Below, piece after piece: positions 1 to 11,019 of a DNA stretch of 64,000 nt. The stretch covers positions 496,001 to 560,000 of the forward strand of contig NC_016460.1 in assembly GCF_000226115.1 (NCBI RefSeq), given 5' to 3'. The stretch is from Thermothielavioides terrestris NRRL 8126 (lineage: Eukaryota > Ascomycota > Sordariomycetes > Sordariales > Chaetomiaceae). The notes beneath the pieces were generated by a model that worked only from the letters and a program-made list of their open reading frames with translations, searched no databases and was not told where the DNA came from. The translations under genes and the position numbers were made by a program. Every line of letters begins with the position of its first letter. Position 1 is the first letter of the stretch.

Positions 1-1680
1 GTGCTAGCTATTTACTACTTTAATATAGGCTTAGCGTTCTTAACCTTTAAGTACTATCCTTCGACTACATTTGTTGTAGTGATCTAGTAGAGTAGGGGGG
101 TTATATCTTATACCTAATACGCCTATAGTCGAGTATTGCTTAGCTAGTTGTTCTTCAAATACTACTTAAGCTTATCGATACTAGTATAAGCAATAGTAGC
201 TTTAATAGACTCTATATAACCTTTTTCTAAACGACGGCTTAGAAGAGTAGCTGCTATATAGCTAAGGTACTCTTTATTAGTATTAATCTAACGCTTTAAA
301 GTCTTTTAGCAATACTTTGTATAAAAGAGATGTTATATATATAGGAGGCTATGTTTATCGTAGCTAAATGCCTCCTAGATAGTAAGTTGTTTAGCTATAG
401 AGTCGTCGATGATTATATATTTTAGGAGCTAGCCCCTATTAGCTACTCCCCTATACTACTCTAGTAGTATATCTAGGTATACTACGATACTATTAGCAGT
501 CTACCTCTTTATAAAGAAGTAAGTAGAAGGGAGCTAGTAGCCGTTGAAGTCCTAAACTATAATTGTAAATAGGTATTAACCGCTATAGGCAGTCTTATAA
601 ATAGTATCTATAATCGTTAGTTAACTATATTTTTTTAATGTATCTAATAGGTCTCTATATACGAAGACCAATATAAAGGAGTTCTCGCTAAGTATAGTTA
701 GTGCCTTATATTTATATCGATTACTATAGGCTAGTAGCTAGGTAATAGCTTCTATGAATTCTACCTCCTTAAAAACCTTGTAGGACTATACTTTACGATC
801 ATTACGTTTATAGAGCTTAAGAGATCTATAAAGGTTACGAATCTCCTAGGTTATAATATATTAGCTACCTATATAGTAAAGACATGCCCTAGCCTTAGGA
901 GTTTCGGTATAGCTATATAGCTAGTGTTCTATAGCGCTATCGCTATATCTAGTAGTAAGGAGGTAGGCAATATACTCTACAATGGTATATAGGTATTTGA
1001 CTATCTCAATGTCTTTTATCAAGTAATTATACCTATAGCAAATTGCAATATCAATAGTGCCATCGTTGTACTAAACCTCGTAGAAAGTATAGCAGTATAG
1101 CTCTATATTCTATAGCGCCCTATTACGTTTATCTTGCCCTTTAGTCTTTTATAGCGTTTTCTAAAGGCGGTAGTGGAATATAGTCTTCATTTGCCGTTGC
1201 CTTAGGGCGTCTCTCCTACTATAGAAATGCGATACCTAGCGCTATTCGGCTTGCTAGGCTATATATAGGAGGGCAAACTCGCCTTCTTTAAACCAATGTT
1301 CCTAGATCTTCTAAATATTATTAGAAATTGCAAAGCTACTATTTAGCACCCTAGGCTCTAGTCTAGATAGGCAAATTAGAGATATATACCTATACCTACG
1401 TCTAGAAGCTAGTTCCTCTATAGAGGAACTGTCTCCTTTATTAGATAGTTCATTGGACAGTGTAGAGCTGTCTAGTAGCTAGGCAGAGGCTAGAGCAAGA
1501 CTAGGAATACTACTTGATTATAACGATTATACGATTAGAGGCTTAGGGATAGGAAGGAGCTAGGGCAATACCTACTAAGTAGCTAGATCAAGGTTGGGTT
1601 CGGTAGATATATATTCTAGGACTAGGGAGCTCGCTATAGGTATAGTATTAGCAATTCAACGCTAGTGATCAAATTCACTA
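1..1680 (-). pseudogene. RIP-degraded MULE-like transposase relic (5'-truncated by window edge at base 1)
   Basis: Read on the minus strand from about 1680 down to 1, a single frame stays in register for over 500 codons. It is interrupted by about 40 stops, and from 1620 downward all of these are TAG or TAA. Between stops the text is protein-like and resembles fungal MULE transposases: a 'DFNGY' segment near 550, 'LLKYIIIDDSIAKQ' near 400, and 'DITPLLY' then 'TTTNVVEG' near 60-100. An upstream Cys/His-containing segment (around 1020-1140) may be the DNA-binding part. The stops fit CAG/CAA/TGG to TAG/TAA changes, as RIP makes. CA and TG dinucleotides are scarce and TA is in excess. The relic continues beyond base 1. 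Family assignment comes from motif memory; a hAT or another DDE family is a weaker alternative. Confidence 0.7.
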
Positions 1681-1736
1681 TTTAACTAAATAGCACTTAT
1701 ATATTGAAGGGGACCAAGGGCGCTAATAGGCTATAG

Positions 1737-2237
1737 ATGCTACATTGTTTTATTGCTAGCTATATAGTACGTCGTTTTATTGTTAGCTATATAGCGCGTC
1801 GTTTTATTACTAGCTATATAGCGTATTATTTTATTACTAGCTATATAATATATTATTTTGCTACTAGCTATATAGTATATTGTTTTATTGCTAATTGTAT
1901 AAATCGAGCTAGTCTATAGCTAGATCAATACTAAGTAAGTGCTAATTAGCAAGTAGTAAAACAATAGAACTTACTTAGCACGTCTTCTAGTTGCTAGCTA
2001 TATAAAGTGAGCCGATCTATAGTAGGATACTGGTCTATAGCTAGATCAATGCTAAGCAACTGCTAATCAGTAAGTAGTAAAAACAATAGAACTTACCTAG
2101 TATATCGTTTTATTACTAGCTATATAGCACGTCGTTTTATTACTAGCTATATAGTATATCGTTTTACTACTAGCTATATAGCGCGTTGTTTTACTACTAG
2201 CTATATAGTATATCGTTTTATTGCTAACTATATAAAT
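1737..2237. repeat. 27-bp tandem repeats in two arrays
   Basis: Imperfect 27-bp units built around a TTTTATTACTAGCTATATAG-like core recur head to tail at about 1740-1900 and again at about 2099-2237. Each unit contains the palindrome GCTATATAGC. Units differ mainly by C/T and G/A changes, as expected from RIP. The period is a multiple of three, so one frame reads as a 9-residue repeat; this is not a gene. Confidence 0.85.
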
Positions 2238-2430
2238 CAAGCTAGTCTATAGCTAGATTAATACTAAGCAACTGCTAATCGGTAGATAGTAAAACAACTT
2301 ACTTAACATATCTTCTAGTTGCTAGCTATATAAAGTAAGCTAGTCTATAGTAGGATACTAGTTTATAGCTAGATCAATACTTAGCAATTGCTAATATACA
2401 CTAGTAGTAAACTAATTGACCAACTTACTA
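1905..2430. repeat. Higher-order tandem duplication, period about 330 bp
   Basis: The segment beginning near 1906 (CTAGTCTATAGCTAGAT...) is repeated with mutations from about 2238. Each copy is followed by the same series of motifs (CTTCTAGTTGCTAGCTATAT, then TCTATAGTAGGATACT). The 27-bp array lies between the copies, so the whole region is a nested repeat. Confidence 0.7.
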
Positions 2431-2565
2431 ATAGGATCTATTGGATATAGGCTAGATATATAGTTTTATAGCGATATAACATTATAATGTAGGTCAAAGT
2501 ACAATAGAAGGTAGATATAGATATAGATTAGTTAGGGAAATGTAAATAGGATATAAACCAGCAGC

Positions 2566-3242
2566 TAGGTAGCTACTGACGCGACGTAGGCGTAAGGACC
2601 ACCGTATAGAAATTGTTAAGTGGCAGCAAAAGGAGTGACTTCTAAGCGCGGGACCCACGGGTATCTGTAGGGACTACGGAAATTAGGCTTGGCGGGACCT
2701 CTTTAACGTCTACCCTTATTACCTGTATGCTTCGACGCTCTAGCCTCGAGCTCCACCACCCACCACCCGAGCAAGATGTGTACACAGGAGCTTTGAGATG
2801 GAACAGCAAACGTACCCCACCTGATGGAGCGGCTTATCAGGAATGTGAACGGGGCTCATGAAGGTCTCCGTGTTACTTGAAGTCCATCTGGTTGCCCATT
2901 CGACGTCCTCACACACCCACTCGCAGCCCCCCTAAACCCGGGCCGTCAAAGAAACGACGCTCCAACTGGATGAACGACGGCTTAGACACGAAACATATCG
3001 CTCCCAAGGATGATAGACGCAGCCCGTTGCCCACTTTACTAGCGCGACTATCAAGAGTTAACAGTAACTTCCGACATGGCGGGTCAACAATGGAGGAAGC
3101 ATAAGGTTATAGTCGATTTCCAAGCCTTCAAACTGCGGTGTTTAGATAGGTAACAAGCTGTCATAGTTACTTGTTGCTTGTTTGATATTTTGATATGGGC
3201 CCTGAGCCACAAGAGTCCCAATACCAATACCAAAACCAAAAC

Positions 3243-3294
<52 letters not shown>

Positions 3295-3990
3295 GGGGGG
3301 GGGAGGGGGGGAGAGAGAGAGTGAAGGGAGGGTGGGACAAAGTTTTTAGCTCAGTGGTCTGACAATTCTTGCGGTTCACTCTACGTTGGAAAACGTTACC
3401 GCAAGTGTTCCGAGAGGCAGAGCTGCCTAAGTGGGTATCAGCATGAACTACAGGAGATCAACGAACAGCTCTTCTCGAATAGGAATTTCCCCCCATTGTT
3501 ATTCTTGTGACTTTTATGAAACTTACACCGCAGGGGGCGTACCCCGTCTTCGAAGGCAAGCAGTCCCTCAATCTCATCGTACAACCCGCTCCTGCGTTGT
3601 CTTTCCTATTATTATCAAGGAGTCTCGGCCTCGATGGCGTTGCTTAGCAATCTCGTCCGCCAGGTTTTAACCTTGCTAAACTCCGCGTTGTCTCCGCTCT
3701 CGTTCAGACGAGGATGAGAGGCTCGCTCATGTAAGAGTCCCATCGCAGGGCCGATTTTGAACGCCCTTGCGGAGCACTCGACGGAGTTAGAGTGCTATGT
3801 CCGCATCTTGGGCAGCTTCTCAGACCAGAAGCCCCGGAATCCCTGCATCACAAAGCCACATATATCTGTTTCCTTATCCCCCGTCACGGCACGGCAGCCT
3901 ACCCTCTCAAACGCTTCCTCACCCCTTCTCCATCTCAAAAGGCCCCTCCGCTAATTATCACCATCCCCCCAAAAACTACCCATCGTCACC
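2566..3990. other. Intergenic; low-complexity A and G tracts, no gene seen
   Basis: No open reading frame here has fungal codon bias or a recognisable product. The stretch contains CCAAAA-like repeats running into a long A tract and a G/GA tract (3225-3320). The last few hundred bases, CT- and CCCC-rich, are the likely promoter and leader of the SDR gene. Confidence 0.6.
3244..3320. repeat. A(43) tract joined to G-rich and GA tract
   Basis: About 43 consecutive A residues run directly into about 17 G residues, then mixed G/A repeats. CCAAAA-like motifs precede the A tract. Confidence 0.9.
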
Positions 3991-4937
3991 ATGCCCCCAA
4001 CCAAGCAACTCACCTTCTTCATCACAGGCTGCTCGTCCGGCTTCGGCCTGATCCTCTCCCGCATCGTCCTGCGCGCAGGCCACCGGCTGATCGCGACCTC
4101 GCGCAACCCGTCCCGCACGCCGGAGCTGGTCGAGGAGATCGCGGCGCGCGGCGGCCGCTGGCTGGCGCTCGACGTGGACGACCCGGCCGCCGGCGCCGCG
4201 CTGATCGACCGCCTCGAGCGCGACGAGGGCGAACGCATCGACGTGCTGGTCAGCAATGCCGGCTATGCCGTGTTCGCGCCCGTTGAGACCCTCGCTGACC
4301 ATGAGCTGCGCGGCTTGATGGAGACCATGTACTTCGGCCCTGCGCGGCTGGTGCGCGCTGTACTGCCGTACATGAGAGCCCGGAGGCAGGGGGTGGTCGT
4401 GCATGTGAGTAGCGGTGCCGGGCTGGAGGGGAGGGAGGGGTTGGGCGGGTACGCGGCGGCCAAGGCCGCGATGGATGGTGAGTGCTCTTTCCTGTCGTTC
4501 TTGCTGGTGATCAGTTGTGGTCTTGCTGATAACTCGGATGGACAGGTTTGTGCAAGGTGCTGGGCAAGGAGGTTGCGCCGTTCGGCGTGCGCGTGTTGAA
4601 CGTCCACCTGGGCGGGTTCAACACTAACATGGCCAACGCCACACGCGCCGGTGGTCAGAGCCCGTGGCCGGAGGATTACAAAGGGTCGCTGGTGGAGCAG
4701 TTCTTGTTCGCCATCACCAGCGGCAAGTTCGTGCCCGAGGGCGACCCTGAAAAGGCCATGCAGGCGGTGTACGAAGTCATCGTGGGAGAGGGCGTCGGCG
4801 CCGGCCGCGAGGCCGAGAGGATGTTGCCGCTCGGTAGGGACATTGCGGCGAGGGTCAAGCAGGTCCAAGATGGATATGCTCACGCGATGGAGGTGTTCGG
4901 CGAGGTGTGCAATAATGTCTATCTGGAAGGGAGGTGA
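3991..4937 (+). CDS. Short-chain dehydrogenase/reductase (SDR), one intron
   Basis: The model is join(3991..4477, 4546..4937), 292 residues. The intron 4478-4545 is GTGAGT...ACAG with a CTGATAAC branch site. The N-terminal cofactor motif TGCSSGFG (TGxxxGxG) begins near residue 12. SNAGYA follows, then the VSSGAG serine strand and the catalytic YxxxK (GYAAAKAAMDG), which the intron interrupts just after. After the splice, an 'NVHLGGFNTNMA' segment matches the usual SDR substrate loop. This is a classical NAD(P)(H)-dependent oxidoreductase; the substrate cannot be told. The start follows a CCACC-like context (gtcaccATG), and the length fits the family. Confidence 0.88.
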
Positions 4938-5199
4938 CGGTGCGGAGACGAAGTTAAGAGGGAAAGTGTCACGTCAGGGGTAAGGGATTCCTAAGTCCTT
5001 GGACAGTGGACACTGGGCATCCCCACATCTGTGTATATATACCAAGCTCTGTCCTCTCCTCTCGTTTCTTTTGTACTAACACAGCGCATTCTCTCTACAT
5101 TCCGATGATCTGCTACGATTCTTCCATCACTCTATGCCACGGTGGCTCGGTGTAGCGTGACAGAAAGCGAAGAACCGTCAAGCAGGCCACAACCTAATT

Positions 5200-7475
5200 T
5201 TACCTCAGCTTGCTCCTCGAAGGGAAGTAGAACAAGCAGCACAGCATAATCGACACCACCGTGGCCATGATGATGCCGCCCACCCACGCGCCCTGCGCCA
5301 GCTTCCTGTAGTCGGCATCGGACCGAAACAGCACGGCGTACCCGGAGTCACCGTATTGCAGATAACAGGCCTTGCACCAGCAGTTATCGAACAACCCCAC
5401 AAACTCAAACACGCCAATAAGCACCAAGATTACCGCGTTGGCAACAGCAATGAACTTGCCGACCAACCTAGTCAAGTTAGCCAGCGCGCACAGCCCCCAG
5501 TGCATCCAGCCTCCCGTCCGCAGCCGCGCGGCGACCGGGTCGTCCTCCTCCGGCCCCCCGCCACCGGCCACATAGGCCTGCTGGTACATGCGCATGGCGA
5601 GGTGGGACAGCAGGGCGGAGCGCAGCAGGCAGGCGAGCGCGGCGGTGCCGAGCAGGCCGTACAGCAGGTAGGACCCCGAGCGGCAGCCCCAGCCGACCAT
5701 GGGCGTGTTGTAGGCGATGACGACGGCCGCGCCGGTCGTGCCCCACTGTGCGAACAGCGCGACGGCCAGCGCGTCGCGCATGCGCGCCCAGACGGCCGTC
5801 TCTACGTCGCGCAGGCGGCTGTATGCGCGCACCGGCGCCGGGTCGCCCGCCTGTGGGAAACCCTGTCGTGTTGTGGGAAGGTTGCAGTATTTGGACATTT
5901 GCCATGCGCTGCCCACGAGCATTCGCGGTGGCGTTGGCGGGGGTTTGTTGTTGTTGTTGTTGTTATTCGGCTGGGGTGGGTTCGCTGGTGGTGGTTGTTG
6001 TTGTTCTATGGCCACAGGGTTCGGCATCTCGCGGCATTGCCTGTTCTCTACCATCTTGTCGAGAGTGGTCTCGAAGGCGTCAAGGATTCTTCGAGTGAAG
6101 GCCCACCAGGTGAAGACGCGGGCGTATGTGTAGACCGGCCCTTCCTTGGCCTCGTCGCCGCGGGTGTCCATGCCCAGGGTCTTTGGGGGCTCGAGTAGGT
6201 GGTTGCTTGCCGGATGCAGTTGGCCGTGCTGCGTCACTGCTGCCGCGGGCTCTCGCGTCAGGCCTGACTCGACAAAGATTGCCTCTTGGGGCCCCGTTTC
6301 CGTCTGGGAGTCTGGGTAGTCGGGTGGGAGCTGAGCTCGGTGCGCCTCAGCAGCGTGCAGAGCGTCTTCGATGGTGATGGAACCCTTGTCGTACTGCGTG
6401 CCCACCCAGATCCTACGAGAGCGAGCAAGCGTCAGTCGTAACACGGCGAATTTGAGATTGGCGTTGAGTAGACACGAGCTCATGCTCGGGAGCTTACCAT
6501 CCCCAAGTCACTGGTATCTGGTAATAAATCAAGCACAACGGAGTCAGCAGAGAAACACCGGTGCGGGACGTCCAACCCCAGGAATGCATCGCTTACCAGC
6601 CACACCCACAATGTGGATGTTGCGATTTCGATTGCCGTGTTGATGGCGCCGACTGCGGCCGACACGCCGGTGAAGATGGTGAACACCCACACAATGCCTG
6701 CCAAGCTGATCTGCGCGTGCAGCGACAGGGTCGGTCTCCGGCGGCTGAGTCTGACGCGCTCCCGGACGGTCGCCCACCAGGCCGTATTCGCGGGCGAGAC
6801 GATGAGGCTGCTGAGCCAGTGGCGGACGACCGAGGCCCGGAGCGGCACCTGCTGCCCCTCGACGGCGAGGGAGAGAAACGACTGCAAGCGCACCTCAAAC
6901 TGCTCGAACTCGGCGGCCGTGTGCGCCAGGGCGGCGGGCAGATGCTGGCGCCGGCGGACAGACCGATCCAGCAGGCGCTGGACCTGCTTGACGGCCCAGC
7001 TGCGGTTGAAGAGCGTCAGTGCCAGCGAGTACGTGATGAGCGCCGGGCTGCCGACGGCGAGACACAGGCCGATGAAGGTGTCGCCGGGGCCCGCGTTCTC
7101 GAAGGGGAGCTGTGCGCACAGCGCCAGCCAAGGCAGGAAATAGCTCGTCAAGGCGGCAGAGAAGGTCGCAAAGTTGAAGATGTCGGTCTAACGAGACATC
7201 AGGCACGAGTTCCGGCGGTTAATTTAAGCCTCGAAGACGGACTGAATCCCCGGGAGAGAACAGGCGTAGCCTACTACTGGGATGGCTGCAAAGCCGCAGT
7301 GGGTCTCGCACGTCGTGTAGTTGACGCCCCAGGTGTTGTTGGTGAGATCCCGCATCGGAACGCCGTACGCGTCGACCAGGCCAGGCACGGGGAGGCCCAG
7401 CCCCAGGATGATGGCACGACATTTGTTTGTGAAGGGCGTGCAGGCCGCTCCGGCACAGTCTCCAGGGAACGACAT
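5200..7475 (-). CDS. Uncharacterised fungal multi-pass membrane protein
   Basis: The minus-strand model is exon 1 7475..about 7278, exon 2 7187..6597, exon 3 6517..6498 and exon 4 6412..5200, about 673 residues. Exon 3 is only 20 nt. It lies between a GTAAGC...CCAG intron (6518-6596) and a GTAAGC...GTAG intron (6413-6497), and it restores the frame to give IPVTWGWIWVGTQ across the junctions. Exon 1 could equally end at 7275, because GTAGTAGGC offers two phase-compatible donors. Hydrophobic segments flank the centre and the C-terminus. The middle has a Pro/Asn-rich low-complexity stretch (PPNNNNNNN-like) that is probably cytosolic. I recognise the type as a lineage-expanded fungal membrane family of unknown function, with conserved LPWLALCAQLPFE-like and GSPALITYSL-like motifs. 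The role is unknown. Confidence 0.75.
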
Positions 7476-8416
7476 GCTGGTCGACGGATGATAAAGAACA
7501 TCAGGTGCACCCTGGGACGGTGATGAACAAGGAGGGCGATGCGACAGAGGTGTTCAACCGTCCTTTTGTAACCTTGGAAGCATCCTCCGAGCCTTACGCT
7601 TGTTATCATGGACGTGTGGACACGAGGCCAAGATAAGCTATGGCGCCATCCATGGATGCATTTCAGCTGAGGGCGGCTGACATACCTGACTCAACGCGGT
7701 GTGTTAAATCGGACATGGAATGCAATCGTCGTTACATCCAGCCTCGCCTCTTTCGAGTTCGGTCGCCATTGAAGGCGCCAGGCCGGCAATAAGCTGCCAC
7801 ACCGGGAGCATGCAGCGTCCAATAGCTGCGTCCGGCGATGACGTGCACCCTGGACGTGGTTAGAGGCTGCAGGGAAGTGGTTCACCGCCGTGTGGTTCCC
7901 TGCCGTGCGCCCTCGTCCCATGGGGAAGTTCTCCGATACCCCCTGGAGAGCACGGTGGACGGACAGAACTGGAGAAAGTAATGATTGAAGCGAAGCTGCA
8001 ATGGTATCTGACAGCTAGCTCGGTGAATGGTTGGTTTGAAGCCGAGCAGATTTTTTTGCTACCCTAAGGTTCCTTGGCCTATCATGCCGCATACACTCTG
8101 CGGCTTGCAATGCCACACCTCTCCAGAATCTGTGCCCTCTTCTGTCCGGCTGTGGCAGAATCTTAGTTCTCGGGAACAACGACTTTTGGAACCGCCGCGG
8201 GCGGCAGGATTTACGGAGGCCCTGGATTTTGCTTTGTTTGGCAGGAGCCCCGTGAGTCAATCTGGCACCCCGCACGCCACCAACCGTTTCCTTCTCTTCG
8301 ACTTTCCAACTGAGTCATCCAGACCGCATTCTGCAACTCTCCCTTCCACTATAACTACTGGTAACGACCGCAGCAAGGATCCCGCGCTTGAGGTTCCTCT
8401 CCAGGAATCCTCCACC
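7476..8416. other. Divergent intergenic region between two genes
   Basis: No independent gene is seen. The right part (about 8027-8416) is open in frame with the downstream ArgRS start and could encode an N-terminal extension. Confidence 0.5.
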
Positions 8417-10472
8417 ATGGCTTCGCCTGCCGCTCCAAAAACTCTCTCTCTTCCCAACCTCCAAGCGTACTTGGAGGGGCTCGGGATGCCGACTCCTGTT
8501 CCGACCTTCCCTGCTGCGGATCCGGTCCACAACCCCAACGATATTTATCGTTCTTTCATCGCAGCTGCGCTTGAGAACTTGATCGATTGCGACCGAGCTC
8601 TGGTCTATGAATCCTTGCAGCTTACCTCCACTCCGTCCAAGGGAGACCTCGTACTTGTTGTGCCGCGGCTGAGGCTGAAGGATGCCAAGGCGAATGAACT
8701 GGCAGCCGAGCTGGCTTCCGAGGCACGGGATTCCCATTCCCACCCTTCCAGTCATTCCCGTTTTGTTTGCAAAATCTAATGCAACATATGATAAGTTTCC
8801 GGTGCTCCCCCTGGTCAACCCACCGTTGGCTCGGGATAGCTTTCTTCAGTTCTTCTATTCGCCGAAGATCCTGCCCCGAGTGATCCTTCCTTTCATCCAC
8901 GAGCGCCGTGCATCATACGGCAGGAGGACGACTTCTGAGCAAAAGAAGAAGAGAGCCATTGTCGAGTTTTCGTCGCCCAACATTGCCAAGGAGTTCCACG
9001 CCGGGCACCTTCGAAGCACCATCATCGGTGCGTTCATTGCTAATCTTTACGAGACCATGGGTTGGGATGTGGTGAGGATCAACTACCTCGGCGATTGGGG
9101 CAAGCAATTCGGATTATTGGCAGTTGGTTGGGAGAGGTACGGCTCGGAGGAGTTGTTGAAGGCCCAGCCCCTGAAGCATCTCCTCGACGTGTACGTCAGG
9201 ATCAACGCCGAATTCAAACCCGAGGAGGCCGCCAGCAAGCAGGCGCGGGACGAAGGCCGGGACACAGCGGAGATCGAATCTCGAGGCCTCTTTGCCGAGC
9301 GGAACGCTTTCTTCAAGCGCATGGAAGATGGCGACCCCGGAGCTCTTGCCTTGTGGAAGCGATTCCGCGACATCAGCATTGAGCGATACATCGACATATA
9401 TGCTCGGCTTGGCATTACGTTCGACGTCTATACCGGAGAATCGCAAGTGAATCCTGCGACGGTGGCCGAGGCCGAGTCGATACTGAAGGAACGAGGCGTC
9501 TGCGAACCGGACAAAGGATCCTGGATCATCGACTTCTCGAAACACGGAGCGAAGCACCTGGGGACTGCGATCCTGCGCGGACGAACGGGAACGACAACCT
9601 ACCTGCTGAGGGACGTGGCGGCAATCCTAGATCGGGCGAAGCAGTATTCGTTCGACGAGATGCTCTACGTCGTCTCTTCGGAGCAGGACTCGTACTTCCA
9701 GCGCGTCTTCAAAACGGTCCAGCTGATGGGGTATCCGGATCTGGCAGCCAAGCTGAAGCACGTCAACTTCGGCAAGGTCATGGGCATGTCCACGCGGCTG
9801 GGCAAGGTGGAGCTGCTGAGCGACATCCTCGACAAGTGCGCGAGCGCGATGCACGACGTCATGCGGACAAACGCCGTCAAGTACGCCCAGGTCAGCGACC
9901 CCGACGCCGTCGCCGACACGATTGGGATCACGGCCGTGATGGTCCAGGACATGTCCGGCAAGCGCATCAACAACTACCCCTTTGATATCACCCGCATGAC
10001 GTCGTTCGAAGGCGACGCCGGGCCCTACTTGCAGTATTGCCACGCTCGGCTTGCCTCCATCTCCAGGAAGGCCAAGCAAGCTGGTATCGATCCTGGCGAT
10101 GGCGGCGATATCGACTACTCGTACCTCGAGGATGACCATTCCGCCGCCCTGCTTCGACTCATGGCGCAGTACCCCGATGTTGTCGGCACCGCGTTCAAGA
10201 ACCTGGAGCCGTCCACGATCTTGACGTATCTGTTCCGTCTCGCCCATCAGCTCTCGTCAAGTTACGACGTGCTTCAAGTTGTCGGGGCCCCGGAAGGACA
10301 TGGGGCGGCTCTCGCGCGGGCGGCATTATACGAGAACGCACGTCAGGTCCTCGGCAACGGAATGCGACTGCTTGGTATCAAGCCTGTTGACAGGCAAGTT
10401 CCCCCTCAATCTGTTTTTCCGCACTCAGTGTTCCCTTCTCGTCAAAGTGCTGACGCAAAATCTAGGATGTGA
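8417..10472 (+). CDS. Arginyl-tRNA synthetase with two GC-AG introns
   Basis: The model is join(8417..8722, 8796..10393, 10466..10472), 636 residues. The enzyme charges tRNA-Arg with arginine (class I). It has the HIGH-type motif HAGHLRS near residue 170 and the KMSKS-equivalent MSTRLGK near 433. The NYLGDWGKQFGLLA block and the C-terminal anticodon-binding region (SFEGDAGPYLQY, GMRLLGIKP) also match the family. The C-terminus becomes PVDRM, the usual family ending, only if 10394-10465 is removed. That intron has donor AG|GCAAGT and acceptor TCTAG. The first intron (8723-8795) also lacks GT: GAG|GCACGG to ATAAG, with a TCTAAT branch. The start at 8417 has a CCACC context; upstream in-frame ATGs could add a targeting peptide. 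Cytosolic, perhaps also mitochondrial. Confidence 0.93.
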
Positions 10473-11019
10473 ATTTCCTTCATGTTTGACCGGACTATTT
10501 GCTCTAAGGTCCCAGTGACCGCACCGCGACCTTGAGGCGAAGGCCTGTGTCTAGCGCTACTTCTTCGAGCGTGATTCAAGCTGACATGGCACCTGAGTGC
10601 GATATTCAATACACAAGAGCATTAGCAACGACAGGTGGGCTTCTGCGGGCACGCTCGATGCCTCTTAATGCTGGGCGGGCTGGGCCTTCCCTTGATGCAC
10701 AGCCGGAACCGTGTGGTACGCAGCCTCCTCAGAGTGGTTCCCTGCCGTAAGGTAGCCCCTTGCCCCATGGACCAGTTCTCAAATCTTCCACTGGAAGGCA
10801 GGCACAGTCGACAGAACTGGAGCCAGCACGAGAAAGCATCGACGTGCTGGTGGTACCCAGCGTGGAACTTACATCCAACGGGATCCTGTCAATGCCATCC
10901 ACTTCACTCGGCGGCTCGACAAGAAAAAAAGAAGCCAGCCGCCAAACCTGGTTCTATCGTGTTCTTTTAGAGAGCCAACGCGAAACTGTTGTCCGATCAC
11001 CTCCAAACCGTCTACCTCC
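10473..11019. other. Intergenic, no gene seen
   Basis: No supported coding region is seen. It is presumably the ArgRS 3' flank and the leader of the next small gene. Confidence 0.5.

Larger units (their letters stand above)
1..2565. mobile_element. AT-rich RIP-affected repeat block containing a DNA transposon remnant
   Basis: This block is strongly AT-rich with TA-dominated sequence and ends rather abruptly near 2565, where normal GC content resumes. It joins the transposase relic (1-1680) to a tandem-repeat region (about 1737-2430). MULE elements often have long terminal or subterminal repeats, so the repeat part may be the end of the same element. That link is an inference: the other end lies outside the window and no target-site duplication can be seen. 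Confidence 0.75.

Noticed and set aside
1737..1919. 60-residue repetitive ORF (9-residue repeats)
   Set aside because: It is only the translation of 27-bp tandem repeats in RIP-mutated DNA.
1737..2430. Possible CRISPR-like array
   Set aside because: Repeats are contiguous without unique spacers and the genome is eukaryotic.
3167..3379. 70-residue Phe-rich minus-strand ORF
   Set aside because: Translation of the A/G homopolymer tract.
3331..3420. Possible tRNA around TTTAGCTCAGTGGTCTGA
   Set aside because: It looks like a box A, but there is no matching box B, T-arm or acceptor pairing.
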